The notes: generated by a model from the sequence alone, not told the origin. Numbered from the stretch's first letter, positions 17,082 to 25,798 are shown. The stretch is DNA of 33,229 bases from Heyndrickxia sporothermodurans (GCA_018333075.1 BORH01000033.1:1-33229), one strand, 5' to 3'. Made by a program: numbers and translations.

Positions 17082-18068
17082 TTATGTATTCGATTTTAAT
17101 TTTAGCTTTCCTGCAACAAAATTAGATATTTCTACTATTTTTTTTGGTCTGTCTGACTCATTCGTCATATCAAACCAAGAAACATCCATTTTATTACGAA
17201 ACCATGTTAGCTGCCTTTTGGCATACCTTCTAGAATTTTGCTTTAATTGCTGAATTGCTTCATCTAAGGTTACTTTTCCATCGAAGTATTCAAATAATTC
17301 TTTATACCCTATCGCTTGTGTAGATTGTGCATTGTTAAAATGCAGATCATATAAGCCTTTTACTTCCTCTAATAACCCTTCTTCCATCATTAGATCAACA
17401 CGCAAATTAATTCTTTCGTACAATTTTTCTCTATCCATCGTCAAACCGATTAAGGCAACATCATAGAGTAAATCTGGTTTTTGTTGCTGCTGGTACTCAC
17501 TAGCAGTTTTCCCTGTACTTTCTATTACTTCAAGAGCTCTTATTACTCTACGGACATTATTTGGATGGATCTTCTTAGCACTTTCAGGATCTTTTTCTTG
17601 TAAAATTTGATAAATGCTTAAATTTCCTTCTTCTTTTACTTTTTTTTCATAATAGTTTCTTATTGCTTCATCACCAGCAGCATCACTGAAGTGATAATCA
17701 TAGATAACTGATTGTATGTATAACCCTGTGCCACCAACAATCATTGGAAGCGCATTTCTTTTTGATATGTCATTTATTTGCTCTCTAACTGCTTCTTGGA
17801 AATCTGCTACAGAAAAAGATTCATTTGGTTCTATTATATCAATTAAATGGTGTGGGATTCCTTTTCTATCTTCATATTTAATTTTAGCTGTCCCAATGTC
17901 CATGCCCTTATATATTTGCATGGAATCACCACTAATGATTTCACCATTAAATTCCTTCGCAAGTTGAAGACTCAATTCAGTTTTTCCAACTGCTGTCGGA
18001 CCAATAAGCACGATAAGTTTTTTCTTCTCTCCCAAATCTTTCACAGCCTTTTTCAAAAGGTAAGTCAT
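17082..18068 (-). CDS. miaA: tRNA dimethylallyltransferase
   Basis: Adds a dimethylallyl group to N6 of A37 in tRNAs that read UNN codons. 328 residues with P-loop GPTAVGKT (23-30), [35 protein letters not shown] and the C-terminal [14 protein letters not shown]. It carries about 14 more N-terminal residues than B. subtilis MiaA. The ATG at 18068 has no good ribosome site, so the true start may be internal, for example GTG or TTG around codons 9-12. Confidence 0.95.
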   Translation of the reverse strand: MTYLLKKAVKDLGEKKKLIVLIGPTAVGKTELSLQLAKEFNGEIISGDSMQIYKGMDIGTAKIKYEDRKGIPHHLIDIIEPNESFSVADFQEAVREQINDISKRNALPMIVGGTGLYIQSVIYDYHFSDAAGDEAIRNYYEKKVKEEGNLSIYQILQEKDPESAKKIHPNNVRRVIRALEVIESTGKTASEYQQQQKPDLLYDVALIGLTMDREKLYERINLRVDLMMEEGLLEEVKGLYDLHFNNAQSTQAIGYKELFEYFDGKVTLDEAIQQLKQNSRRYAKRQLTWFRNKMDVSWFDMTNESDRPKKIVEISNFVAGKLKLKSNT

Positions 18069-18300
18069 TTCATCAATAGTAATGGAGGGTAAGGAATTTT
18101 ATATCCCACTCTTTCATTATAATTAAAGATACCTTTATCGTACCATATTTTTTCAACAATATTTTAACAGTTATACAGTCTTTCCTTAATTCTTCTTATT
18201 ATACCTTGCAAATCATGTATTCTTATGAAAATAATTGTCATTTAATATGTTCGAAATAACAATATTTTTAAATCATTTGATAATTTATTGCGAAAAACTG
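18069..18300. other. Divergent intergenic region between miaA and sda
   Basis: AT-rich; must contain the miaA promoter on minus. No gene, repeat or hairpin of note. Confidence 0.4.
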
Positions 18301-18381
18301 TTGATTTACTTTTCTGATTTTTCTATAATTTTATTTGTTGTGCTGCACTAATATATAGAAAGAAATCGGTCTTTTTTCACA
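18301..18381 (+). promoter_or_regulatory. Sigma-A promoter of sda with a weak DnaA-box match
   Basis: TTGATT (18301-18306), a 17-bp spacer and TATAAT (18324-18329), about 105 bp before the sda ATG. TTTTTCACA at 18373-18381 fits the relaxed DnaA box TTWTNCACA. B. subtilis sda is activated by DnaA, but one relaxed match in AT-rich DNA is weak evidence. Confidence 0.55.
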
Positions 18382-18435
18382 TTATTTATTATGAAGAATG
18401 ATTTAAAAAACTGTAGAAAGGAGATTATTAATAAG

Positions 18436-18570
18436 ATGGATCGATACATCCCACTTTCTAATGAAATTCTTATTCTAACTTATGAAAAAGCAATGAAGTT
18501 AGAACTTCCTAAAGAATTTATTGAGATGCTCCGTGAAGAAGTGGAAAAACGTCAGTTGTTAATTAAGTAA
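18436..18570 (+). CDS. sda: Sporulation checkpoint protein Sda
   Basis: A 44-residue helical-hairpin protein that inhibits the sporulation histidine kinase KinA after replication stress. LSNEILILTYEKAMKLEL followed by KEFIEMLREEVEKR aligns with B. subtilis Sda (LSDELLIESYFKATEMNL, RDFIELIENEIKRR). It is too short for many gene callers. AAAGGAG lies 12 nt before the ATG, longer than usual. It stands alone, with a good sigma-A promoter at 18301. Confidence 0.9.
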   Translation: MDRYIPLSNEILILTYEKAMKLELPKEFIEMLREEVEKRQLLIK

Positions 18571-19051
18571 ATTTTTCATTTCTGAATCTTCATAGCTATT
18601 GACTACACATTCTACCGTATTCGTTTTAGTAATTTTTCCAAATATCTCTATAGAATAATCCATCATCTAATTCGTTTTTACACATTTTTCAAGAATTTCT
18701 ACTCTTTACGCTTTGTATTTGTACAAACTTCTTATTCAGCTTAGTAATAACTGAATGTATCACATAACAGATCAAACCTTATTAAGAAACACTGTCACAA
18801 AAAAAGACAAGATCGTACTCAATCTAGTATACTTGGAATCTGGGAATTGAAAATAATGCCATTTTAAGAACTATAATTCCAAGTAAGGACGTTTTGAGTA
18901 ACGTGAAGATATTTATCATTCCAAATTGAGAATGTTTCATTTTTGTCTAAGATTAAATGAGTCATTCTCTTCTTTATTTATCATATTTATTTTTCAAAAA
19001 TTGGATATACTATGTTTCGAAACTATTCATACATAGGAGGTAAGACACCCA
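18571..19051. other. Intergenic region with a large dyad
   Basis: No gene. It holds a nested inverted repeat at 18817-18899, described separately. Upstream of the next gene are TATACT (19006-19011) and ATATTT (18983-18988), a weak sigma-A or sigma-E-like pair. Confidence 0.4.
18817..18899. repeat. Nested inverted repeat
   Basis: Outer arms ACTCAA (18817-18822)/TTGAGT (18894-18899) and inner arms ACTTGGAAT (18831-18839)/ATTCCAAGT (18876-18884), perfectly paired, with 8 and 9 nt between arms and a 36-nt centre. No T-tract follows, so it is not a simple terminator. It could be a small MITE-like element or an RNA structure. Confidence 0.5.
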
Positions 19052-19681
19052 TTGAAAAATCGACAATTATTATTGAGCTTACTGGCCCTTTCAATCATTT
19101 TTAATCCATTAAATGTATTGCAAGCAAAAGCTCATGTACACCATCCTAAATTTATTGAAGGACATAAGCACACTGATTTAAATGAACAAGAATGGAATAA
19201 TTTAATGCAAAAAGGTTATTCCAGACAAGAAATTTTTAAAGCCCATATAATTGCAAAACATTCTAATGAAAAAGACTTAGAAAAAATCTTAATGGTGTAT
19301 AAGAAAAACAAATCATGGAAAGAAACAGCTAAGCAATTTGGAGTTAATCTTGAGCAATTAAAAAGAGATCATATCAAAAAACATAAGGAGTTTTTTGATA
19401 AGCATAAACAACAAATTATTCAATATCTTTCATCTTATACCGGAAAAAGCTACACAGAGCTAAATAACTATTTAAAAGAAGATGTTGATTTACATTTTCT
19501 AGTTGTAGCAGCAGCCATTTCCAAAAAAAGCAATAAGGATATTAGTCAAATAATTCAATATAAAAAAGAAGGTAAAGATTTTAAAGAAATTCTTTCAACG
19601 CTCAAACTAGATCCAACAGTCATTATAGAAGAAGCAAAGGTTATTCATAAAGGCATCCGAGATGCTATAGAAAAAGAATGA
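19052..19681 (+). CDS. Secreted His-rich protein with two helical repeats
   Basis: 209 residues. A signal peptide (KNRQLLLSLLALSIIFNPLNVLQAKA) is followed by a histidine-rich stretch, HVHHPKFIEGHKHTD. The rest is helical with an internal duplication: KHSNEKDLEKILMVYKKNKS-WKETAKQFGVN matches KKSNKDISQIIQYKKEGKD-FKEILSTLKLD, each followed by a basic or charged helix. I do not recognise the family. The repeats look like short HTH-type hairpins seen in some Bacillus spore or envelope proteins. It starts at TTG 19052 with AGGAGGTAA upstream. A single gene, followed by a hairpin without a clear T-run. Confidence 0.8.
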   Translation: MKNRQLLLSLLALSIIFNPLNVLQAKAHVHHPKFIEGHKHTDLNEQEWNNLMQKGYSRQEIFKAHIIAKHSNEKDLEKILMVYKKNKSWKETAKQFGVNLEQLKRDHIKKHKEFFDKHKQQIIQYLSSYTGKSYTELNNYLKEDVDLHFLVVAAAISKKSNKDISQIIQYKKEGKDFKEILSTLKLDPTVIIEEAKVIHKGIRDAIEKE

Positions 19682-19688
19682 TAATTTT

Positions 19689-19723
19689 GAGACTGCCCTA
19701 TTTGATTTTATATGGACAGTCTC
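19689..19723 (+). terminator. Hairpin after the secreted repeat protein
   Basis: A 10-bp stem GAGACTGCCC/GGACAGTCTC with one G-U pair, 8 bp past the stop. The T-rich tail is poor (TAAATAT), so it may act mainly in mRNA stability. Confidence 0.5.
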
Positions 19724-19995
19724 TAAATATAAATTTTCTATTTTACCAAGATTATTAACCTCAAGTTGTTCTTCACAAAGATTTACATAAAATCTAGATG
19801 GTAAATCCATTAAGGATTCAGCATTTAGCATCCATCTGGCAATCATTCATTTTATTCACTATAGGTATTCCATTTTGTCCGATAAAAATCGCTTATATGA
19901 TGTTTTCACTAATTTTTATACACCTATTACATTTGTCCACTCATAAGAATACATTTAACCATAGTATGTATTAAGCTTTTTTGGAGGTGAGATGA

Positions 19996-20109
19996 ATGTC
20001 TGGATATTCAGGAGGCGGCATGGCTGCTGGTTTTGCTTTAATTGTTGTATTGTTTATTTTACTAATTATTGTGGGATCTGCATTTGTTGGAGGCGGTTAT
20101 GGATATTAA
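19996..20109 (+). CDS. YjcZ-family sporulation miniprotein
   Basis: 37 residues: a short Gly/Ser head MSGYSGGGMAAG, one hydrophobic helix [18 protein letters not shown] and a Gly/Tyr tail VGGGYGY. This is the compact YjcZ form, distinct from the two longer copies at 8637 and 29008 but sharing the FALI-VLFILL core. GGAGGTG lies just before the ATG. It has its own strong terminator. Confidence 0.9.
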   Translation: MSGYSGGGMAAGFALIVVLFILLIIVGSAFVGGGYGY

Positions 20110-20137
20110 TATCCCATAATAGAAAAAATTCTTTAAC

Positions 20138-20176
20138 AAAAAGACGCACTGATTTTTTCATCAGTGCGTCTTTTTT
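20138..20176. terminator. Strong bidirectional terminator
   Basis: A perfect stem of 14 bp or more, AAAAAGACGCACTGA/TCAGTGCGTCTTTTT, with an 8-nt loop and T-runs on both strands. It serves the YjcZ gene (plus) and the YitT-family gene (minus, stop at 20207). Confidence 0.92.
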
Positions 20177-20206
20177 CACAAAGTATATCGATTACATTCA
20201 TACTTG

Positions 20207-21094
20207 CTAATGAATATTCTTCTTCTTGAAATTACCTCCACGAACTTCTGCAATATCTCCAACAGCAAGAAAGGCCCTGTCATCAATTTCTTCCAATATC
20301 GTCTTTAACTTAGCTTCTTCTAATCGGTTAATGATACAAAATATAACCTTTTTCTCATCTTCTGTATATGCTCCTTCACCGTTCAAATAGGTTACTCCAC
20401 GTCCTAAACGTGCAAGAATGGCATCCCCTACCTCCTTATGTTTATCCGTAATTATCCAGATTGACTTCGATTCATCAAATCCTTTAACAACTGTATCAAT
20501 CGTTTTTGTTGCAATGATATAAGCTATAATTGAATACATTGAGCGATCCCAAGTATATACAAAGCCGGCTACTCCTAAAATAAATACGTTAATAAACATA
20601 ATGATCTCGCCTACAGAGAATGGCAATTTTTTATTAAATAGGATTGCTAGTATTTCTGTTCCGTCTAATGCACCACCATATCTAATGACAATTCCTACAC
20701 CTGCACCAACGACTATTCCTCCAAAAATAGTAGCTAAAAAGATATTTTCTGTAAAAGCTGGAACTGGTTGAAATAATGCAGTAAAAATAGATAGAACGAT
20801 GATTCCGAAAAGAGTGGAAATGGCAAATGTTTTTCCGATTTGTCTTTTCCCGATAAAGAAAAAAGGTAGGTTTAAAACGAAGATAAATAATCCAAGCGGC
20901 AAAGTCGTAATATGCGAGAGCATGATTGAAATACCTGTAATTCCACCGTCAATAACACTATTTGGTACTAAGAAGATTTCCAAGCCAACTGCCATTAATA
21001 TGGCCCCAATACAAATAGCGATTGACCGTTTGAGGATTTTTAGTTTTGACATTGGTTTATGTATGGGCTTTATTTCAGCTTGCTGATAACTCAT
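20207..21094 (-). CDS. YitT-family membrane protein (DUF161 + DUF2179)
   Basis: 295 residues: five or so hydrophobic segments with the YitT signatures VPNSVIDGGITGISIML and RYGGALDGTEILAIL, then a soluble DUF2179 domain (SIWIITDKHKEVGDAIL, GRGVTYLNGEGAYT, FLAVGDIAEVRGGNF). Bacilli carry several paralogues (YitT, YqfU, YvjA and others), so no symbol is given. Transport is suspected for the family but the substrate is not established. GGAGCGAC precedes the ATG. Confidence 0.92.
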   Translation of the reverse strand: MSYQQAEIKPIHKPMSKLKILKRSIAICIGAILMAVGLEIFLVPNSVIDGGITGISIMLSHITTLPLGLFIFVLNLPFFFIGKRQIGKTFAISTLFGIIVLSIFTALFQPVPAFTENIFLATIFGGIVVGAGVGIVIRYGGALDGTEILAILFNKKLPFSVGEIIMFINVFILGVAGFVYTWDRSMYSIIAYIIATKTIDTVVKGFDESKSIWIITDKHKEVGDAILARLGRGVTYLNGEGAYTEDEKKVIFCIINRLEEAKLKTILEEIDDRAFLAVGDIAEVRGGNFKKKNIH

Positions 21095-21265
21095 ATATGT
21101 CGCTCCTTTATATAATATAAAAAAAGTATAGCAAAATATTTATGTAGATAAAAAAGATATGCTACCAAAAATAAATATTCAAATAATATCGAAATTTTCA
21201 GTACTTTTTTTTTTCTATTGCCAGTATAATGAAATTGTGTATAATAAAAATTAACTTAATAATTA

Positions 21266-21362
21266 AATAGGTTTTCTAGGGTTCCGCAAAGTTTTGGTCT
21301 GGTCCAAGAGAAAACCCGCAAATCTTATATTTGCGTCACGGAAGGATAAAAGCCTGGGAGAT
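21266..21362 (+). promoter_or_regulatory. Guanidine-I (ykkC) riboswitch
   Basis: The diagnostic motifs appear in order: CTAGGGTTCCG, GGTCTGGTCCAAGAGAAAACC, a variable hairpin CGCAAAT/ATTTGCG, then TCACGGAAGGATAAAAGCC and GGGAGA. This is the class that binds guanidinium and turns on export or degradation genes. The 3' GCCTGGGAGA piece is shared with the terminator, which gives a switch by terminator/antiterminator exchange. Confidence 0.93.
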
Positions 21363-21388
21363 ATTTTTTTCTCTCTGGCTTTTTTTAT
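21349..21388 (+). terminator. Riboswitch-controlled terminator
   Basis: AAGCCTGGGAGA pairs with TCTCTCTGGCTT (one mismatch, one G-U) and is followed by seven Ts. It uses the 3' edge of the riboswitch aptamer, so guanidine binding should prevent it forming. Confidence 0.85.
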
Positions 21389-21438
21389 TTTGTCTTTTTT
21401 TAACGAATTAACTCATTTTCTTTTTAGGAGGAATACAA

Positions 21439-21789
21439 ATGAATCTACAATGGGGAAAAGTTGTAATTGGAGCTGTTTTTGAAGTTATTTGGGTCATGGG
21501 CTTAAAGCATGCCGATAGCTTTTTAACATGGACTGGAACAATCATCGCAATTATTATTAGCTTCTATTTAATGATTATGGGTGGAAAGAAATTGCCTGTC
21601 GGTACTGTTTATGCTGTTTTTGTTGGACTTGGCACTGCAGGTACAGTTGTATCTGAAATTATTTTTTTCAATGAACCTTTTAAACTATCAAAATTTATAT
21701 TAATAGCTGTTTTATTAATAGGTGTAATCGGTTTAAAAATCTTTTCAACTTCCACCAAAAATATAGAAACTAAAGGAGGAGAAATGTAA
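21439..21789 (+). CDS. ykkC: SMR-family guanidinium exporter subunit
   Basis: 116 residues, four TM helices of the small multidrug resistance family. It has the essential glutamate in [15 protein letters not shown] (E15) and the [17 protein letters not shown] loop. As subunit 1 of a heterodimeric YkkCD-type pair under a guanidine-I riboswitch it most likely exports guanidinium. AGGAGGAAT precedes the ATG. Its stop overlaps the start of the next gene by one base (TAATG). Confidence 0.9.
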   Translation: MNLQWGKVVIGAVFEVIWVMGLKHADSFLTWTGTIIAIIISFYLMIMGGKKLPVGTVYAVFVGLGTAGTVVSEIIFFNEPFKLSKFILIAVLLIGVIGLKIFSTSTKNIETKGGEM

Positions 21790-22103
21790 TGGCATGGTTC
21801 AGTCTTATTTTAGCAGGAATTTTTGAAATGCTTGGAGTCATGTTCATTAATAAACTTCATAAAGATAAAAATCTATTGTCACTCCTTTTACTTATACTAG
21901 GTTTTGGAGGAAGCTTTTTATTTTTAGCATTAGCTATGGAATCTTTACCAATGGGGACGGCTTATGCCATTTGGACTGGTATTGGTGCATCAGGAGGAGC
22001 GATTCTTGGAATGATTTTCTATGGTGAACAAAAAGATTGGAAACGAATGATTTGTATTGCTCTTGTCGTTGCATCAGCTGTTGGACTAAAGCTGATTTCT
22101 TAA
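21789..22103 (+). CDS. ykkD: SMR-family guanidinium exporter subunit
   Basis: 104 residues, four TM helices: LAGIFEMLGVMFIN with the conserved glutamate E13, and LPMGTAYAIWTGIGASGGAILG. It is translationally coupled to the preceding SMR gene, with AAAGGAGGAGA as ribosome site. The pair should form an antiparallel heterodimer in the membrane, exchanging guanidinium for protons. Confidence 0.9.
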   Translation: MAWFSLILAGIFEMLGVMFINKLHKDKNLLSLLLLILGFGGSFLFLALAMESLPMGTAYAIWTGIGASGGAILGMIFYGEQKDWKRMICIALVVASAVGLKLIS

Positions 22104-22128
22104 AGTAGGGTAATCTATTCAAAATAAT

Positions 22129-22153
22129 GAGGGATCTAAAGAGTGGATCCCTC
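22129..22153 (-). terminator. Terminator between convergent genes
   Basis: An 8-bp perfect stem GAGGGATC/GATCCCTC with a 9-nt loop. On minus it is followed by ATTATTTTG, so it mainly ends the gene at 22160-22336. It also closes the SMR operon from the other side. Confidence 0.7.
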
Positions 22154-22159
22154 TACCAT

Positions 22160-22336
22160 TCATTCCTTTTTCATTACTGAGGTTTCAATTATTTCATTTC
22201 GTTCCCCACCATCTGAAAGTTCTTCAGAAAACTCATGTTCTTGATTATGACTTTTTGAATTAATCGATAGTGACCTTTGAAGCTCAACTGAATGTAGATT
22301 ATTATTTAGAGCTGCTTCTTCATTCCATTTTTTCAT
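22160..22336 (-). CDS. Small hydrophilic hypothetical protein
   Basis: 58 residues, rich in Glu, Ser and Asn, no cysteine or membrane segment (MKKWNEEAALNNN ... SHNQEHEFSEELSDGG). I do not recognise it. The ATG at 22336 follows AGGGTGATACGA; an upstream ATG at 22369 has no site. Composition and its own terminator support a real gene, possibly sporulation-related, but nothing shows that directly. Confidence 0.55.
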   Translation of the reverse strand: MKKWNEEAALNNNLHSVELQRSLSINSKSHNQEHEFSEELSDGGERNEIIETSVMKKE

Positions 22337-22485
22337 TCGTATCACCCTATCTGTTTTTTCCCGAAACATGTTATAGTTATGTCATAACATCTTTCTTACA
22401 AATAGTTTTCCTCGCATCGAAGTAAACATTCATATTTATTACTTGATTTTACAACGAGGTTTAATAACATGTTTATTTATGTTTT

Positions 22486-22668
22486 TTACAAATTCTTGTC
22501 TTTACCTTTTCGGTTTCTTTCCTTCACTCCATCAGTAAATTCTACAAATTTGTATAATAGATAAAAGGGCCAAATTAATATTAGGACAATCCTAAACCAA
22601 AATGTTTTTTTAGTAACGAAGAGCATGACGATTAACCCTAAAATTAAATAAATGACGAGTTCAAGCAT
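22486..22668 (-). CDS. Small two-helix membrane protein
   Basis: 60 residues: a first hydrophobic helix LELVIYLILGLIVMLFV, a short KKTFWFR link, a second helix IVLILIWPFYLLYKFV and a charged tail KERNRKGKDK. Starts are possible at 22671 and 22668; 22668 has AGGAGG at the best distance, whereas the longer frame from 22686 contains the ribosome site. Function unknown. Confidence 0.65.
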   Translation of the reverse strand: MLELVIYLILGLIVMLFVTKKTFWFRIVLILIWPFYLLYKFVEFTDGVKERNRKGKDKNL

Positions 22669-22854
22669 CATTCTCCTCCTTTCCATTAATTGTTTCCCTT
22701 CTTCTATTGAAAGCTATTGAATGTATTACATACTATCCATCAATCCCTTGTCTCGTTCTCAAGTATACTCAAATGGTTTTATATTTTTCTTTAAATTAAA
22801 GTACACACCCTATTAATTAATTTTTCATAAGTTGAGATTAAATAAACCCAATTC

Positions 22855-23701
22855 CTATTTTACTCGTAATTTTTGACCTACAATAATTAAATACTTGTTG
22901 TTTAAATTGTTCCACTTTTTAATATCCTCTTGGGTTGTACCATACTTTATTGCAAGTTCTAAAACCGTATCTCCTTTAACGACGGTATGATAAACAGGAG
23001 GTGTAACCGATTCTTTTTTATTATCAGTTGGATTAATCCAACTGCCAGGAATCCCTTTCTTTGTTGTTACATTTATCATTCCATTTGATTGGTTATAGAC
23101 CAAGTAATTACCTGGTTTAACTATACTTTTTTTATTTATCCTATTTTTGGCATCTGCAGCTGTATAATATCCGCTGACATTCACTAAATCTCGTACCTAT
23201 CAATTTCGTTCCCACTATCCGTTTTTGAATGGGCTAAACGATCATATTTTGTCAAACCATTTAATTCAATTATCTTGATAATTTTCTCTGCATATTTTGG
23301 ATCAGTAGCATATCCTGCAGATTGTACAGCCATTGCAGCTCTTATATAATCAGTTTCACCAATAATTTTTTTATATTTATTTCTGTCCCACGAAACTCCA
23401 TTCAGATATAAGGTTGCTAAATCTTGTAACGATTCATACCATGTCGAATATTTCCTAAAAGCCGTTTTTACTTGATAAGGAACTTTTTTTCCGTTTTCTA
23501 CTCTGAATTCAGTTGTTTGCATAAAAACTGATTGGCCATTATATGAACCTTTAATTCCAAAAATATTTTCACCATTAATTGCAAGTCCACTTTTCCCCCA
23601 GTTGCTTTCAAGTATTGCTTGAGCAATGTTTAGTGAAGCTAGAATATGATATTTTTTTGAATTCGCTGAGCATCTTGTAAGATTTCATCGATAAAAGTCA
23701 T
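22855..23701 (-). pseudogene. Frameshifted glucosaminidase with LysM
   Basis: From ATG 23701 (after AGGAGATGAGGTG) the reading starts FIDEILQDAQRIQK. At an A7/T7 run (23652-23658) it must shift to continue HILASLNIAQAILESNWGKSGL and IFGIKGSYNGQSVF, the catalytic core of a peptidoglycan glucosaminidase with the ILESNWG glutamate. Near 23195 it shifts again into a linker (VNVSGYYTAADAK) and a C-terminal LysM domain (YHTVVKGDTVLELAIKYGTT to VGQKLRVK). As written, two separate frames (22855-23184 and 23184-23522) remain open. Two breaks point to an inactivated autolysin, though homopolymer sequencing errors could explain the first. Confidence 0.75.
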
Positions 23702-23923
23702 TTCACCTCATCTCCTTTTTATATAAGATGTTACATGCCTCAGCAATGTACAGGCTTTATAAGTGGTTATATCGGTTGTTTTTATTGTTACAAAAAAATG
23801 TTCTTTTGGATCATGTTCAAATAATATAAAAAAACTTTCATAATATTAGTCAAAGTTCGAATCAAATATTTTTACAGATAAAAAATAAACGTCCAAGTTT
23901 TAAACGATTATTTTTAATAAATA

Positions 23924-23952
23924 AGATAACCGCTCTCAAAGAACGGTTATCT
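23924..23952 (-). terminator. Terminator of the deacetylase gene
   Basis: A 9-bp stem AGATAACCG/CGGTTATCT around an 11-nt loop. On minus it is followed by TATTTATTAAAAAT. It lies about 50 bp after the stop at 24003. Confidence 0.7.
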
Positions 23953-24002
23953 AGAATTTTATAATATATGTTTAACCATTAATAAAAAAAATGTAGCTCT
24001 AT

Positions 24003-24839
24003 TTAATTATTAACCGGAATATTCAGCAATTCAGGTACTGTTACAAGATTAAATCCTTTCTTTTTTAGTTCATCAATAATTATCGGAAGTGCATTGACTG
24101 TTCCAGATAGGTCTCCACCGTTACCTGTACCGGAATGTTGCAAAATAATGGATCCTGGCCGCACGTAAGGAAGTACATTATTAATTACTTGCTGAGCCTT
24201 TAATCCTTTCCAATCAAGTGAATCTACGTTCCAATACACTACTTTTTTATGTTGGCCTGCTAACCAATGAATTTGTTTTTCGGTAACATTTCCATATGGA
24301 GGCCTTATAATATTCGAAGAAAATCCAATGGTATTATTAATAAGTGTATCAGTTTTATTTATTTGCGCACGAAACTCTTCGTCATTTAATTTAGTGAAAT
24401 TCGCATGATTATATGAATGATTACCGATCGTATGTCCTTCCCTTACGATCCGTTTTGCAATCTCCGGGTACTTTTCAATTCTGTTTCCTACAACAAAAAA
24501 AGTTGCTTTAACTCCCTTTTTCTTCAAAATGTCTAGTACTAGTGGTGTAAAGGTTGCATCGGGTGCATCATCAAAAGTTAACGCAATTTTACTTTTAGTA
24601 TTAGCTCCACTCATAAAAAAAGTATTAGGGTATTTCATGTTTATACTTTTTAAGGTAAGTGGTTGAGAGGATTCTATAATATTTAATACTGGCCAATTTA
24701 CACTATTTGTAGCTACTGTATTTACTTGTTGTGAAAAAACTTCAGCTTTCGCTTGGGGTGATTTTCCAATTACAATCTGTTCCCAGAAAATATGTATAAT
24801 GAAAACTAAGAAAAATAAAAAAAACGATAATTTATTCAT
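24003..24839 (-). CDS. Polysaccharide deacetylase (NodB family), exported
   Basis: 278 residues. An N-terminal hydrophobic anchor or signal (LSFFLFFLVFIIHIFW) and a spacer precede a NodB domain: TFDDAPDA (88-95; base D90, metal D91), metal ligands H141 and H145 in HSYNHANF, RPPYG (179-183), YWNVDSLDW and SIILQHSG with the catalytic histidine. Such enzymes deacetylate GlcNAc or MurNAc in peptidoglycan or chitin-like substrates outside the cell. The usual family motif is TFDDGP; here the glycine is alanine (TFDDAPD), as in a subset of Bacillus members. AAGGGGAT precedes the ATG. Confidence 0.9.
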   Translation of the reverse strand: MNKLSFFLFFLVFIIHIFWEQIVIGKSPQAKAEVFSQQVNTVATNSVNWPVLNIIESSQPLTLKSINMKYPNTFFMSGANTKSKIALTFDDAPDATFTPLVLDILKKKGVKATFFVVGNRIEKYPEIAKRIVREGHTIGNHSYNHANFTKLNDEEFRAQINKTDTLINNTIGFSSNIIRPPYGNVTEKQIHWLAGQHKKVVYWNVDSLDWKGLKAQQVINNVLPYVRPGSIILQHSGTGNGGDLSGTVNALPIIIDELKKKGFNLVTVPELLNIPVNN

Positions 24840-25067
24840 AATAATAAATCCCCTTTTACAATGAACATTTTATTAAGTATTTTTATTAGAGTAATTCCTT
24901 CTATTTTTCTTATCTTTACCTTTTTCTCTATAAATATGTTACAAAAACAAAGTGCCTTTTTCACTTTAAGCAACCATATGGCTTATACAGAAAAGCGTAA
25001 TCATTCATCCAATAACACGAAACTTCATTAGAGCATAATTAGTATTTATTTATGATAAATAAGGGAT
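24840..25067. other. Intergenic region upstream of the deacetylase
   Basis: Must contain the deacetylase promoter on minus. No gene, hairpin or repeat is recognised. Confidence 0.4.
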
Positions 25068-25223
25068 ATGTTGACAGTATTTACTCCAGTAGTTATTGAG
25101 GAAGTAGTTGATTATGCAAATTCTGCAGGTTTAAGTGATTTGTTAAATCAAGAACCAGCAGGACCGTATATGGGTCCATTACTCGTAGACTTCGAAGGTC
25201 TAGAAGGAGTTTCGTCGTTCTAG
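25068..25223 (+). pseudogene. Short open frame, probable gene remnant
   Basis: ATG 25068 or TTG 25071 after AAGGG opens 50-51 codons reading VFTPVVIEEVVDYANSAGL and AGPYMGPLLVDFEGLEG before a TAG. After that point another frame continues FVVLADVLGAYSKDLNC to a stop near 25266. Both pieces look like natural protein, so one frameshift near 25205 may have broken a ~65-codon gene. I do not recognise it. Confidence 0.4.
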
Positions 25224-25447
25224 CAGACGTTCTTGGCGCATATTCTAAAGACTTGAATTGTATGTAAAGGCTATAATGGTTTGTCCGTTAAGTGTTGCCA
25301 CTTTCCTTTTAGAACAGCCCATCTTGCTTGTAATCAAATGTGATTTTTCCTCATACATATTTTTCCTTATTATATATCATTAACTAAGGAAATACTTAAT
25401 GTTACTAGTGTATACATTCTCTTTGTTACAATAGAAGGAGGAATTAT

Positions 25448-25726
25448 ATGTTTAATAAAGATAATTTATCTATACAGACTAAAATGGAGAAGCTTTTTAG
25501 TAACACTTGCGGAACATGGGAAAATTGTACAGAATCAAATATGCAAGTTTTCTTAGAACAATGCCATGAAAATAATATTGACCCTCAATTTTGTATGGGA
25601 TGGGTTGAACAACATAAATCAGAAATACCAGAATGGCAAGCTATTTCCAATGTCTCACTTGAGTGGATTAATCAACATACATCTACAGGTTCACCTATTT
25701 CGTTAAATAAACTAGATCCCCTTTAA
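25448..25726 (+). CDS. Hypothetical protein with four cysteines
   Basis: 92 residues, acidic, with four Cys (CGTWENC, QCHENN, FCMGW) that might bind metal or form disulfides; no signal or membrane segment. GAAGGAGGAATT is a strong ribosome site before the ATG. A single gene with its own terminator. I do not recognise it. Confidence 0.7.
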   Translation: MFNKDNLSIQTKMEKLFSNTCGTWENCTESNMQVFLEQCHENNIDPQFCMGWVEQHKSEIPEWQAISNVSLEWINQHTSTGSPISLNKLDPL

Positions 25727-25750
25727 TCATTTTAAAGAGAATATGAAATA

Positions 25751-25798
25751 GAGCTGTCCAATAAGTGTCTAACACTTTTATTTTTTGGACAGCTTTTA
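25751..25798 (+). terminator. Terminator of the four-Cys gene
   Basis: AGCTGTCC (25752-25759) pairs with GGACAGCT (25787-25794), with a nested AAGTGT/ACACTT inner stem, followed by TTTT. Confidence 0.8.

Noticed and set aside
19607-19846. 79-codon minus-strand frame starting ARWMLNAESLMDLP
   Set aside because: The first ~40 residues look plausible, but the frame then runs through the hairpin and the antisense of the secreted-protein gene, and its ribosome site is poor.
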